Shown in pieces: positions 32,789 to 41,300 of a stretch of DNA of 64,000 nt. Position 1 is the stretch's first letter. The number at the start of each line of letters is the position of its first letter. Origin of the DNA: WHSW01 sp963749365 (GTDB lineage: Bacteria; Actinomycetota; Thermoleophilia; Solirubrobacterales; 70-9); the NCBI GenBank assembly GCA_963749365.1, contig CAVVME010000003.1:434001-498000 (forward strand). The letters are read 5' to 3'. The notes below the pieces were generated by a model. The model saw nothing but the letters and a program-made list of their open reading frames with translations. It searched no databases and had not been told where the DNA came from. The translations under genes and the position numbers were made by a program.

Positions 32789-34609
32789 CTAGCCCGCGTA
32801 CAGCTGCTCGATCTCCGCCGCGTACTTCTCGTCGATCGGCTTGCGCTTCAGCTTCATCGTCGGTGTGAGCTCGTCGCCGCCCGGCATCCAATCCGCCTCC
32901 AGCAGCTTGAACTTCTTGATCTGCTCGACCCGAGCCATCTTCTCGTTCGCGGCGTCGACCCCGGCCTGGACCGCGGCGACCAGCGTCGGCTCGGAGGCGA
33001 GCTCCGCAGTCGACTTGCCCTCGAGCCCGTTCTGCTTCGCCCACACCGGCGCAAAGTCGGGATCGAGGACGATCAGCGCGACGTTGTACGGACGCCGGTC
33101 GCCGATCGCCACCGCCTGGCCGATCAGGGGGCTGGCCGCCTTCAGGTGCGACTCGATGTTCGCCGGCGACATGTTCTTGCCCGCCGCGTTGATGATCAGC
33201 TCCTTCTTGCGATCGACGATCTTCAGGTAGCCGTCGGCGTCGAGCTCGCCGATGTCGCCGGTCGCCAGCCAACCCTCGGGGTCGATCGTCTCGGCGGTCT
33301 TCTCCGGCATGTTTCGGTAGCCGAGCATGTTCGACGGCCCCCGGACCAGCACCTCGCCGTCCTCGGCGAGCTTGAGCTCGATCCCGGGGATCGGCGGCCC
33401 GACGGTGCCCAGCTTCACCCGCTCGGGCGGATTGAAGGTCGCCACCCCGCACGTCTCCGACATCCCCCAGAGCTCGCCGATCTCGATCCCGATCGCATGA
33501 AAGAACTCGAGCACCTCGAGCGGGGTCGGCGCCGCGCCGACGCTGACCGCGACCGCCTCGTCGAGCCCGAGCGCCACCCGCAGGTTCGCGAACAGCGCCT
33601 CGTCGGCCTTCGCGACCGCGGCCGCGAGCGGCTCCGGGACCTCCTCGCCCGCCTGCTCGAGGCGGACCTTCTGCAGCGCGGCCTCGAGCGCGGCGCGGAT
33701 CTTGTCGCCCTCCTCGCCGGGGACCCCGGCGAGCTTCGCCTCGAGCCCGGCCTTGAGCTTCTCCCAGATCCGCGGCACGGCGAAGAACCAGGTCGGCCGC
33801 ACCCGCGGCATGAACTCGGCGATCTGGCGGGGGTCGGGGCAGACCGTGACCGAGAGCCCCTGGACCACGGGCAGGTAGTAGTTGGCGCCGCGCTCGGCGA
33901 TGTGCGCGGCCGGCAGCCACGAGATCACCTTTCCCCCGCGCTCGGGGAGCTCGATCATCCCGTCGACCCCGCCGACCAGGCTCATCAGGTTGCGATGGGT
34001 GAGCTGCACACCCTTCGGTGGCCCGGTGGTGCCTGAGGTGTAGATCAGGGTCAGCAGGTCGTCGGGCTGGACCTCTGCGATCGACTCGGCGGGGTCGAAG
34101 TCGGGGTCGAGCGCCTCGAGCGAGTCGAGCGTCTGCTCGCCGCCGTCTCCGTCGATGACGACCAGGGTCTCGATTCCCGGCAGCTTCTCGCGAGCCTTGT
34201 TGAAGGTGTCGAGGAACGCCGACTCGATGATCGCCAGCTTGGCGCCGGCGTCCGAGCACACGTACTCGATCTGCTCCGGCGACGAGGTCTGGTAGATCGA
34301 GAACGGCACCGCGCCGAGCGAGACCGCGGCCATGTCGATCGGGATGAACTCCGGCCGGTTGTTGAGCATCAGCGCGACGGTGTCGCCCTTGCCGACGCCG
34401 AGCGCCGCCAGGCCGCCGGCGATCCGGCGCACTCGCGCGGCGAGCTCGTTCCAGCTCACCTCGAGCGTGTCATCGCCCTCGCCACTGATGATCGCGGGCT
34501 CATCGCCGAGCCGCTCGACGGTCTGCGCGAACGCCAGCGCCAGGTTCTGAGCGTGCAGCTCGCCCCCGCGCCCGCCGCTCGCATAGCGCTCCGCAGTCGT
34601 AGCCTCCAT
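32789..34609 (-). CDS. Long-chain fatty acid-CoA ligase / AMP-binding enzyme
   Basis: Activates a fatty acid to acyl-CoA through an acyl-adenylate. The 606-aa protein has the AMP-binding P-loop YTSGTTGPPKG (about 189-199), GVGAAPTPLEVLEFF-type substrate-pocket strands, the ELWGMSET motif, and the hinge DGYLKIVDRKKELI with the catalytic Lys region near the end (TPTMKLKRKPI). It fits the FadD15/ACSL-like group. It has a strong ribosome site, unlike most genes here, and stands between rseP and ispG where the usual operon is interrupted. It could feed acyl-CoA to the WS/DGAT at 15 kb; that link is inference. Confidence 0.93.
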   Translation of the reverse strand: MEATTAERYASGGRGGELHAQNLALAFAQTVERLGDEPAIISGEGDDTLEVSWNELAARVRRIAGGLAALGVGKGDTVALMLNNRPEFIPIDMAAVSLGAVPFSIYQTSSPEQIEYVCSDAGAKLAIIESAFLDTFNKAREKLPGIETLVVIDGDGGEQTLDSLEALDPDFDPAESIAEVQPDDLLTLIYTSGTTGPPKGVQLTHRNLMSLVGGVDGMIELPERGGKVISWLPAAHIAERGANYYLPVVQGLSVTVCPDPRQIAEFMPRVRPTWFFAVPRIWEKLKAGLEAKLAGVPGEEGDKIRAALEAALQKVRLEQAGEEVPEPLAAAVAKADEALFANLRVALGLDEAVAVSVGAAPTPLEVLEFFHAIGIEIGELWGMSETCGVATFNPPERVKLGTVGPPIPGIELKLAEDGEVLVRGPSNMLGYRNMPEKTAETIDPEGWLATGDIGELDADGYLKIVDRKKELIINAAGKNMSPANIESHLKAASPLIGQAVAIGDRRPYNVALIVLDPDFAPVWAKQNGLEGKSTAELASEPTLVAAVQAGVDAANEKMARVEQIKKFKLLEADWMPGGDELTPTMKLKRKPIDEKYAAEIEQLYAG

Positions 34610-34615
34610 CGCTCG

Positions 34616-34625
34616 CTCCTCCTCT
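34616..34625 (-). promoter_or_regulatory. Strong ribosome-binding site of the acyl-CoA ligase
   Basis: AGAGGAGGAG on the minus strand, 6 nt before the ATG at 34609, is nearly a perfect anti-Shine-Dalgarno match. It confirms the start and contrasts with the leaderless pattern of most first genes in this window. Confidence 0.75.
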
Positions 34626-34676
34626 GGGTTCGGGCCGCCGCCTTAAACCTATCGCCTGAGCAGGCAATACGGGCGC

Positions 34677-35741
34677 TCAGCGAATACCGAATCCCTCACC
34701 CGAGAGGCGCTCGATGTCGTTCGTGAGCCCGATCGCGAACAACATCAGCACGAGCACGAAGCCGACCACCGAGGCGCGCTCCATGACCCGGAACGGCACC
34801 GGCCTGCCTCGCACCTTCTCGACCAGGCTCCAGAAGATGTGCCCGCCGTCGAGGGGCAGGAACGGAAACAGGTTGATCACCGCCAGCGAGAGGCTGATCA
34901 GCGCGAGCACGAGAAGCGCCTGGCGGAGGTCGAACTCGAAGCTCTGGCGAGTGACCTCGTAGCTGCCGACGACGCCTGAGATCTGCTCGCGCTGCTCGGC
35001 GTCGAAGATTCGGCCGACGATCGAGACGGTCTGCGAGCTCACCTCCCACATCCGCTCCAGCGCCCAACCCGTCGCCCCGTCGATCCCCTCGACCGGGACG
35101 GCGCCGTACTCGAACCCGAGCAGCGGCCGGCCTGCCTCGGCGTCGTACTCCGGTCGGGCGCTGAGCGTCAACTCCCTTCCACCGCGGACGACGATCACCT
35201 CGGCCGGGCTCGTGGCGACGCAGCCGTCGCGCTGCTCGCCCGCGCACTCGTGAGTGGCGATCTGCGCGCGCAGCTCCTCGAGCCCGCCGCGCTCGCCGTC
35301 GACGGCGACCAGCCGGTCGCCACGCTCGAGCACCGCGGCGGCCGGGGACCCCGGGCGCACGCGCTCGACCGTGTTGGTCGGCTCCGATGCCTGGAAGGCG
35401 AGCGCGAACAGGATCACGAACGCGATCACCAGGTTGACCGCAGGTCCCGCTCCGATCACCACGATCCGCTTCCACACCGGTTGGTGGTAGTAGCCCCGCG
35501 ACGCCACCTGCGGTGGCAGCTCCTCGTCGGGATTCATCCCGGTGATCTTCACGAATCCCCCGAGCGGGATCGCCCCGATCCCGTACTCGGTCTCACCCCG
35601 GGTCACCGACCACAGCTTCGGCGGAAAGAAGAGAAAGAAGCGCTCGACCCGCATCCCGACGGCCTTCGCGGCGACCATGTGCCCCGCCTCGTGGGCGATG
35701 ATCAAGAAGGCGAAGCCGGCGAAGGCCAGCAGCCAGCTCAC
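34677..35741 (-). CDS. rseP: Site-2 protease RseP / RIP metalloprotease
   Basis: Membrane zinc protease (M50) that cuts single-pass proteins, such as anti-sigma factors, within the membrane. The 354-aa protein has HEAGH (17-21) in the first membrane helix, a PDZ-like domain in the middle (VRPGSPAAAVLERGDRLVAVDG), and the third-ligand motif LPLDGGH in a later helix. The GTG at 35741 overlaps the dxr stop (GTGA), and an upstream extension would be low complexity. The RskA-like protein at 22.5 kb is the kind of substrate this enzyme could cleave, but no pairing is shown. Confidence 0.94.
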   Translation of the reverse strand: MSWLLAFAGFAFLIIAHEAGHMVAAKAVGMRVERFFLFFPPKLWSVTRGETEYGIGAIPLGGFVKITGMNPDEELPPQVASRGYYHQPVWKRIVVIGAGPAVNLVIAFVILFALAFQASEPTNTVERVRPGSPAAAVLERGDRLVAVDGERGGLEELRAQIATHECAGEQRDGCVATSPAEVIVVRGGRELTLSARPEYDAEAGRPLLGFEYGAVPVEGIDGATGWALERMWEVSSQTVSIVGRIFDAEQREQISGVVGSYEVTRQSFEFDLRQALLVLALISLSLAVINLFPFLPLDGGHIFWSLVEKVRGRPVPFRVMERASVVGFVLVLMLFAIGLTNDIERLSGEGFGIR

Positions 35742-36892
35742 GCCGTCGCCCTCGCCGCCGCGACCAGCCCCGCGGCCGCCTCGCGGCCCCAGGCGTCGGC
35801 GGCGTAGAGGTCCTCGAAGTGCCCGACCGGCTGCGCCGGGACCGCTTCCAGAGCCCCCTCGATCACGTCCGCAATCGCCGTGAAGCGAAGCTCGCCCGCC
35901 AAGAACGCCGCCACCGCGACCTCGTCGGCGGCGTTGAGGACGCACGGTGCGGTGCCCCCGGCGAGCCCGGCCTCGCGAGCAAGGCGCAAGCAGCGGAAGG
36001 TGGCCGGATCCGGCGGTTCGAAGTTGAGCTCGCCGACCGAGGCGAGGTCGAGGGTCGGCACGGTGACGTCGGCGCGCTCGGGGAAGTGCAGGGCGTAGGA
36101 GATCGGCACCCGCATATCCGGCAGCCCGAGATGCGCGAGCTGGGCACCGTCGTTGAGCTCGACCAGCGAGTGGACGATCGACTGGGGGTGGACGACGACC
36201 TCGATTCGCGCGTAGGGGACGCCGAAGAGGTGGTGGGCCTCGATCACCTCGAGGCCCTTGTTGAGCAGGGTCGCTGAGTCGACGGTGATCCGTCCGCCCA
36301 TCTCCCAGGTCGGGTGCGCGAGCGCCTCCTCGGGCGTCACCCCGTCGAGCTCGGTCCGACCCCGAAAGGGCCCGCCGGAGGCCGTCAGAATCAGCCGCTC
36401 GATGCCTCCGGGCGGCTCGCCGCGCAAGAGCTGGAACAGCGCCGAGTGCTCGGAGTCGACCGGCAGGATGCGGCTCTCGGTCGCCTCGGCCAGCGCGGTG
36501 ATCAGCTCGCCGCCGATGACGAGGCTCTCCTTGTTGGCGAGCGCGACGTCGATCCCCTCGCTCAGGGCGACGATCGTCGGGCCGAGCCCGGCGATCCCGA
36601 CGATCGCGTTCAGGACCAGGTCCGGGTCGGTCGCCGTGATCAGCTCCCGGATCCCCTCCTCCCCGGCGAGCAGGCGGACACCCTCAAACGCCGCCAGCGA
36701 GCGCTCGGCCGACTCCGAATCGGCGAGCGCGACCACCCCGACCTCGGTCTCGCGGGCCTGGGCGGAGAGCCGGCCCCAGTTGTGAGCCGCCGAGAGGCCG
36801 ACGAGCTCGAGCTCGGGGGAGGCGCCGACGACGTCGAGCGCCTGCTCGCCGATCGATCCTGTCGAGCCCAGGATCAGGACGCGCTTGGCCAT
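35738..36892 (-). CDS. dxr: 1-deoxy-D-xylulose 5-phosphate reductoisomerase
   Basis: Commits DXP to the MEP isoprenoid pathway using NADPH and a divalent metal. The 384-aa protein starts with the NADPH-binding GSTGSIGEQ (9-17). It has ALANKESLVIGGEL, the metal/substrate segment PVDSEHSALFQLLRG, SGGPFRGR and the WEMGGRITVDSATLLNKGLEVIEA stretch. The ATG is 6 nt after a TACGCT box. It heads a two-gene unit with rseP. In many bacteria cdsA lies directly upstream; here nfo and the BTAD fusion lie between. Confidence 0.96.
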   Translation of the reverse strand: MAKRVLILGSTGSIGEQALDVVGASPELELVGLSAAHNWGRLSAQARETEVGVVALADSESAERSLAAFEGVRLLAGEEGIRELITATDPDLVLNAIVGIAGLGPTIVALSEGIDVALANKESLVIGGELITALAEATESRILPVDSEHSALFQLLRGEPPGGIERLILTASGGPFRGRTELDGVTPEEALAHPTWEMGGRITVDSATLLNKGLEVIEAHHLFGVPYARIEVVVHPQSIVHSLVELNDGAQLAHLGLPDMRVPISYALHFPERADVTVPTLDLASVGELNFEPPDPATFRCLRLAREAGLAGGTAPCVLNAADEVAVAAFLAGELRFTAIADVIEGALEAVPAQPVGHFEDLYAADAWGREAAAGLVAAARATA

Positions 36893-36964
36893 CGACGCAG
36901 CGTAGCGGCGAGGGTGAACGGCGCTCAGGACGAGACCTGCGCGCGGCTCCTATGCTCGCCCGCG

Positions 36965-37759
36965 ATGTCATCGGTGCCGATCGGGGCCCACGTCTCGCGC
37001 CAGCGGCCGCTGGCGGCGGCGGCTTCGCTCGGCGCCGACTGCGTGCAGGTCTTCCTCTCCGATCCCGGCTCCTACGAGAAGCCGCCGCCCCATCCCGAGG
37101 CCGCGGAGATTCGCAGCAGCGCGATCGACCTCTACGTTCACGCGCCGTATCTGATCAACGTCTGCTCGCCGCGGCCCAACGTTCGCTACGGCTCGCGCAA
37201 GATCCTCCAGCAGACCTGCGACGCCGCGGCCGAGGTCGGCGCGCTCGCCGTGATCGTCCACGGCGGCCACGCCGAGGACGAGATCGCCGCCGGCCCGGGC
37301 CGCTGGGTTCGGTCGCTGGAGATGCTCGAGAGCGAAGTGCCGGTGCTGATCGAGAACACCGCCGGTGGCGAGAACGCCGTCGCCCGCCGCTTCGACGCGC
37401 TCGCGCGCCTTTGGGAGGCGCTCGCGGCCTACAAGGGGACGGTTACGGTCGGCTTCTGCTTCGACACCTGCCACGCCCACGCGGCCGGCGAAGAGCTCTC
37501 CGACGCGGTCGAGAGAGCGCACGCGATCACCGGCCGGCTCGACCTCCTGCACGCCAACGACTCGCGCGACCCGCCCGGCACCGGCGCCGACCGGCATGCG
37601 CGGCTGGGCGCGGGCAAGGTCGATCCCCAAGCGCTGCCGGCGATGATCCGCGCCGGCGGCGAGCTCGGCGCCCCGATCCTGGTCGAGACCCCGGGTCCCC
37701 GGGCCGGCATCCGCGCCGACCTCGACTTCGTCCGTGAGGCGCTCGCCGACAGCGGTTAG
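36965..37759 (+). CDS. nfo: Deoxyribonuclease IV (AP endonuclease, Nfo family)
   Basis: Cleaves DNA 5' of abasic sites in base-excision repair using three zinc ions. The 264-aa TIM-barrel protein has GAHVSRQRPLAAA at the N-terminus, VIVHGGH, VLIENTAGGENAV, GFCFDTCHAHAAG, LHANDS and the DRHARLGAG zinc-ligand segment, all in family order. The ATG at 36965 follows a TATGCT box by 8 nt, so the transcript is probably leaderless. It diverges from dxr, and a strong bidirectional terminator closes the gene. Confidence 0.93.
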   Translation: MSSVPIGAHVSRQRPLAAAASLGADCVQVFLSDPGSYEKPPPHPEAAEIRSSAIDLYVHAPYLINVCSPRPNVRYGSRKILQQTCDAAAEVGALAVIVHGGHAEDEIAAGPGRWVRSLEMLESEVPVLIENTAGGENAVARRFDALARLWEALAAYKGTVTVGFCFDTCHAHAAGEELSDAVERAHAITGRLDLLHANDSRDPPGTGADRHARLGAGKVDPQALPAMIRAGGELGAPILVETPGPRAGIRADLDFVREALADSG

Positions 37760-37766
37760 CACGCAA

Positions 37767-37797
37767 ACGGGCGCGGAGGTCGAACCTCCGCGCCCGT
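37767..37797. terminator. Perfect 14-bp stem-loop terminator (bidirectional)
   Basis: A perfect inverted repeat of 14 bases (37767-37780 and 37784-37797) with a 3-nt loop, very GC-rich. It sits 8 bp after the nfo stop and 25 bp after the end of the convergent small membrane-protein gene. There is no U tract, as is common in high-GC actinobacteria, so factor-independent strength is uncertain, but the position between convergent genes is ideal. Confidence 0.85.
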
Positions 37798-37821
37798 GAG
37801 GACCCGGCGTGTTGCTTGCGA

Positions 37822-38238
37822 TCAGCCCGCCGGTGAAACCGTCCCGTGCGTGCCCCGCCTGCGGAGCGTGAAAGCGGCGGCTGTGCCGAGCGCGACCAGC
37901 GCCATCGCGACTCCGGCGCCCAGGGCGGCGTCAGCCCAATCGAATCCATCGCCGATCGGCGAAGGCTCGATCACGGGCGTCGGCGTCGGCTGCTCGATGC
38001 CACCCGGATTCAACGCACCGCCGTGCGGTGCCAGCGACTCGTGCAGGGAGGTGTGATCCGGGATCACGAGGCTCGAATCGTTCGACGCGGTCGCCGGGAC
38101 CGAGCCCTGCTCCGAGCCGGACGCGGATCCGTAGAACGCGCTCGCGCTCGCCGGAATCGCGATCGCACAGACGGCCAGGGTGACCACGAAGGCGGCGGGA
38201 CGGCGCAGCCTCGCGATGGCGGTGACGATGGTGGACAT
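37822..38238 (-). CDS. Small exported protein with C-terminal membrane anchor
   Basis: A 138-aa protein of unknown function. It has a cleavable signal peptide (basic start, hydrophobic core, ASASAFYG), then a Ser/Pro/Gly-rich exterior linker (about 40-95), then GFDWADAALGAGV leading into a single membrane helix (about 108-126), and a short Arg-rich cytoplasmic tail. This resembles a surface-displayed, tail-anchored protein. No sortase motif is seen. It is divergent from the BTAD fusion gene, so the two may share control. A strong ribosome site and a possible promoter precede it. Confidence 0.72.
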   Translation of the reverse strand: MSTIVTAIARLRRPAAFVVTLAVCAIAIPASASAFYGSASGSEQGSVPATASNDSSLVIPDHTSLHESLAPHGGALNPGGIEQPTPTPVIEPSPIGDGFDWADAALGAGVAMALVALGTAAAFTLRRRGTHGTVSPAG

Positions 38239-38240
38239 GG

Positions 38241-38250
38241 CTCCTCCTTT
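38241..38250 (-). promoter_or_regulatory. Strong ribosome-binding site of the small exported protein
   Basis: AAAGGAGGAG on the minus strand ends 2 nt before the ATG at 38238; the GGAGG core is about 4 nt from the start codon. It fixes this start over upstream in-frame codons and predicts efficient translation, in contrast to its leaderless neighbours. Confidence 0.75.
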
Positions 38251-38298
38251 GTCGGGCGGTCGGACCAGGCGATCGTCCGCGAGGGGCATTGCCGCCGC

Positions 38299-38326
38299 GT
38301 TACAGCCGGCTAACGGGCGATAACAA
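38299..38326 (-). promoter_or_regulatory. Putative housekeeping-type promoter of the small exported protein gene
   Basis: On the minus strand TTGTTA (38326-38321), a 16-nt spacer and TGTAAC (38304-38299). Each hexamer matches 4 of 6 consensus bases. The predicted start leaves an untranslated leader of about 50 nt carrying the strong ribosome site. The opposite strand has a TAGGCT box (38367-38372) that may serve the BTAD fusion gene. Confidence 0.4.
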
Positions 38327-38393
38327 AGTCGATCGACGGCGCGCTCGTAGGCGTGAAAGGCGGTGCTAGGCTGGCGCGCGAGCCAGCGTCGTC

Positions 38394-41300
38394 ATGGATT
38401 TCCGCGTCCTAGGTCCGCTCGAGGTGGTCAGAGACGGGCAACCGCTCGCGCTCGGGGGAGGCAAGCAACGAACCGTTCTTGCGGTGCTGCTTATGCACGC
38501 GAACGAGCCCGTGTCGACCGACCGCCTGATCGACGCGCTCTGGGGTGAGAGCCCCCCTTCGGGAGCGCTGCAGAGCGTCCGCGTGCACGTCTCGCGGCTG
38601 CGCAAGGTGCTCGAGGACAATCGCTCCCGAGGTGGCGTCCCGTCGGTGCTGGTCACAACCGCAGCCGGCTATGAGCTCAGGGTCGAGGATGGCGAGCTCG
38701 ACCTCGTGCGCTTCAAGCGCCTGCTCGCCGAGGGTCAGCGGGAGCTCGCCGGGGAGCGCCCCGACCGTGCGGCAGAGCTCTTGGACGAGGCGCTTGGCCT
38801 GTGGCGAGGCGACGCGCTGTCCGATCTTGCCTTCGAGCCCTTCGCCCAGGCCGAGGTGGCACGGCTCGACGAGCTTCGCATCGTGGCGCTCGAGGCGCGG
38901 CTCGAGGCCGACCTCGAGCTCGGCCGCCATGCGGTTGTCGCCTCCGAGCTCGAGCCGCTGATCGCCGAGCATCCATTCCGCGAGCGCCTCCGCTGCCTGT
39001 TGATGCTTGCGCTGTATCGCTCCGGGAGACAGGCGGAGGCGCTCGAGGCCTACCGGGACGCCCGACGAACCCTCGTCGAGGAGGTCGGCGTCGAGCCCGG
39101 GCCCGAGCTGCGAGAGCTGCACGAGGCGATGCTGCGCCAGGACCCCGCGCTCGAGGCGGCGGCGACGACCGCCGACGCCCCCGCCATCCCGCGCCCCGAG
39201 ACACCCGCGTCGGCGAGGCGTGCGCCCGCGCGATTGCCGGCGCTGCTCGTGCTCGGGGCGATCGTCGTGGCGATCGGCCTCATTGCGATCGGCCTTTTGC
39301 CGGGCGATGAAGAGAACGCCCTGGTCGCGGAGAACGCCGTCGGCGTGCTCGACCCCGACAGTGGCGAGCTCCGATCGCAGATCAAGCTCGGTGGCGGACC
39401 GGGTCCCGCGGCCGCCGATGCCGACTCGGTCTGGATCGCGAACGCTCTCGACGACACCGTGTCTCGGATCGATGCCGAGTCGGGTCAGGTGGCAACCATC
39501 GACGTCGGCGGTGAGCCCGCAGGGGTCGCGACCGGGGCCGGCTTTGCCTGGATCGCCGACGCCACCGCGGGGACCGTCGATCAGCTCGATCCCGACGCAA
39601 ATCGGATCGTAGGATCGCTCGAGGTGGGAAACGGCCCGCGCGGAGTCGCCGTGGCGTTCGGCGCCGTCTGGGTGCTGGCGGCGGTCGACGGCGAGGTCGT
39701 TCGCATCGATCTCGCCCGTGGCGAGGTGACCGACCGGATCCCCGTCGGCTCGAGACCGACTGCGATCGCGGCCGGCGCCGGGTCGCTGTGGGTCACCGAC
39801 GAGGCCGCCGGGACCGTCGTCCGCGTCGAGCCCGGGTCAGGCAGGGTGTCGGAGGCAATCGCGGTCGGCAACGGCCCCGGCAGCGTCGTCTTCGGCGAGG
39901 GGGCGGTCTGGGTCGCCAACCGCATCGACGGCACCGTCTCGCGGATCGATCCGGAGACCGAAGCGGTCACCAGCACCGTCGCGGTCGGCGCCAACCCGAG
40001 CGCGCTCGCCGCCGGCGAAGGCGCGATCTGGGCGGCGAGCGCCGGGGACGGCACGGTCTCGCGACTCGCTCCTGATACCGCCGACGTCGAGGAGACGATC
40101 GACGTCGGCGGCAGCCCGAGCGGGATGGCAATCGCAGGCGGCGCAGTATGGATGTCCGTGCTGGCCTCAGCCGAGAGCCATCGCGGAGGGACGCTCGCCG
40201 TTCAGATGTCGCGCGGAGACCTGTTCTGCGGCTGCGTCGATCCGGCGTCGTATGACATCGGCAACCTCACCGTGGCCTCGCTCGCCTATGACGGGCTGAC
40301 CGCATACCGGCGCGTGGGCGGCACGGCGGGCGCGACGCTGGTCGCCAACCTGGCCACCGAGATCCCGGAACCCGAGGACGACGGGCTCACGTACGTCTTC
40401 GAGCTGCGACCGGACCTTCGCTTCTCGGATGGAACCGAGGTCGACCCCGAGGACTTTCGCAGCTCGCTCGAGCGGATGCTCCGGATCAACGCCGGGATTT
40501 CGTTCGGCGCTGGATACCTGTTCCAGGGTGTAGTTGGCGCCCGCCAGTGCAACGACCCTTCGCGCCCGTGCGATCTCTCGGACGGGATCGAGATCGACCC
40601 CGATGAGCGGACGATCTCGGTCCATCTGACCGAGCCTGACGCCGATTTCCCCCACCGGCTCGCCCTCCCCGTGGCCAGCGTCGTGCCGTCCGACAGCCGG
40701 GCGCGCTTCGCGAAAGGGCGGCCGTTGCCCGGAACCGGCCCGTACACGGTCGCGAGCTTCGATGCCGAGGAGCGAGTCGAGTTGGTGCGAAACGAGGAAT
40801 TTGAAGTGTGGTCCGGAGATGCGAGGCCGGACGGGTTCCCCGACCGGGTCGAGTTCGGAATCGACCCCAACCCGGAGAGGCAGCTCACCGAGGTTCTGGA
40901 CGGTGACGCTGACCTGATGGTCGCTTCGGGCATCTTCGGCGGCCCGCTGCCCCCGAGCCGCATCGCTCGGCTCGCCGTCCGGCATGCCGACCTGCTGCAT
41001 TCCGCCTCGCTGCAGCAGTCCGAATGGATGTTCCTCAACGTCCGCCGACCGCCGTTCGACGATGTCCGCGTGCGCCGGGCGCTCAACTACGCGGTCGACC
41101 GGCGCCGCATCGTCGAGATCGCAGGCGGCCCCGAGCTCGCGCAGCCGAAGTGTCAGATGCTGACGCCCGGCCTGCCGGGCTATCAGCCGTATTGCCCGTA
41201 CACCCTCAATCCCAGCGATGCCGGGACCTGGGCCGCGCCCGACGTGGCCAAGGCCGAGCGGTTGATAGCAGCGTCCGGGACGAGGGGCGCGAAGGTCACC

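Noticed and set aside
39330..40190. Repeated units in the BTAD gene as a DNA repeat array or CRISPR
   Set aside because: The periodicity of about 126 bp is in frame and follows the propeller blades; the units diverge at DNA level and have no spacers.
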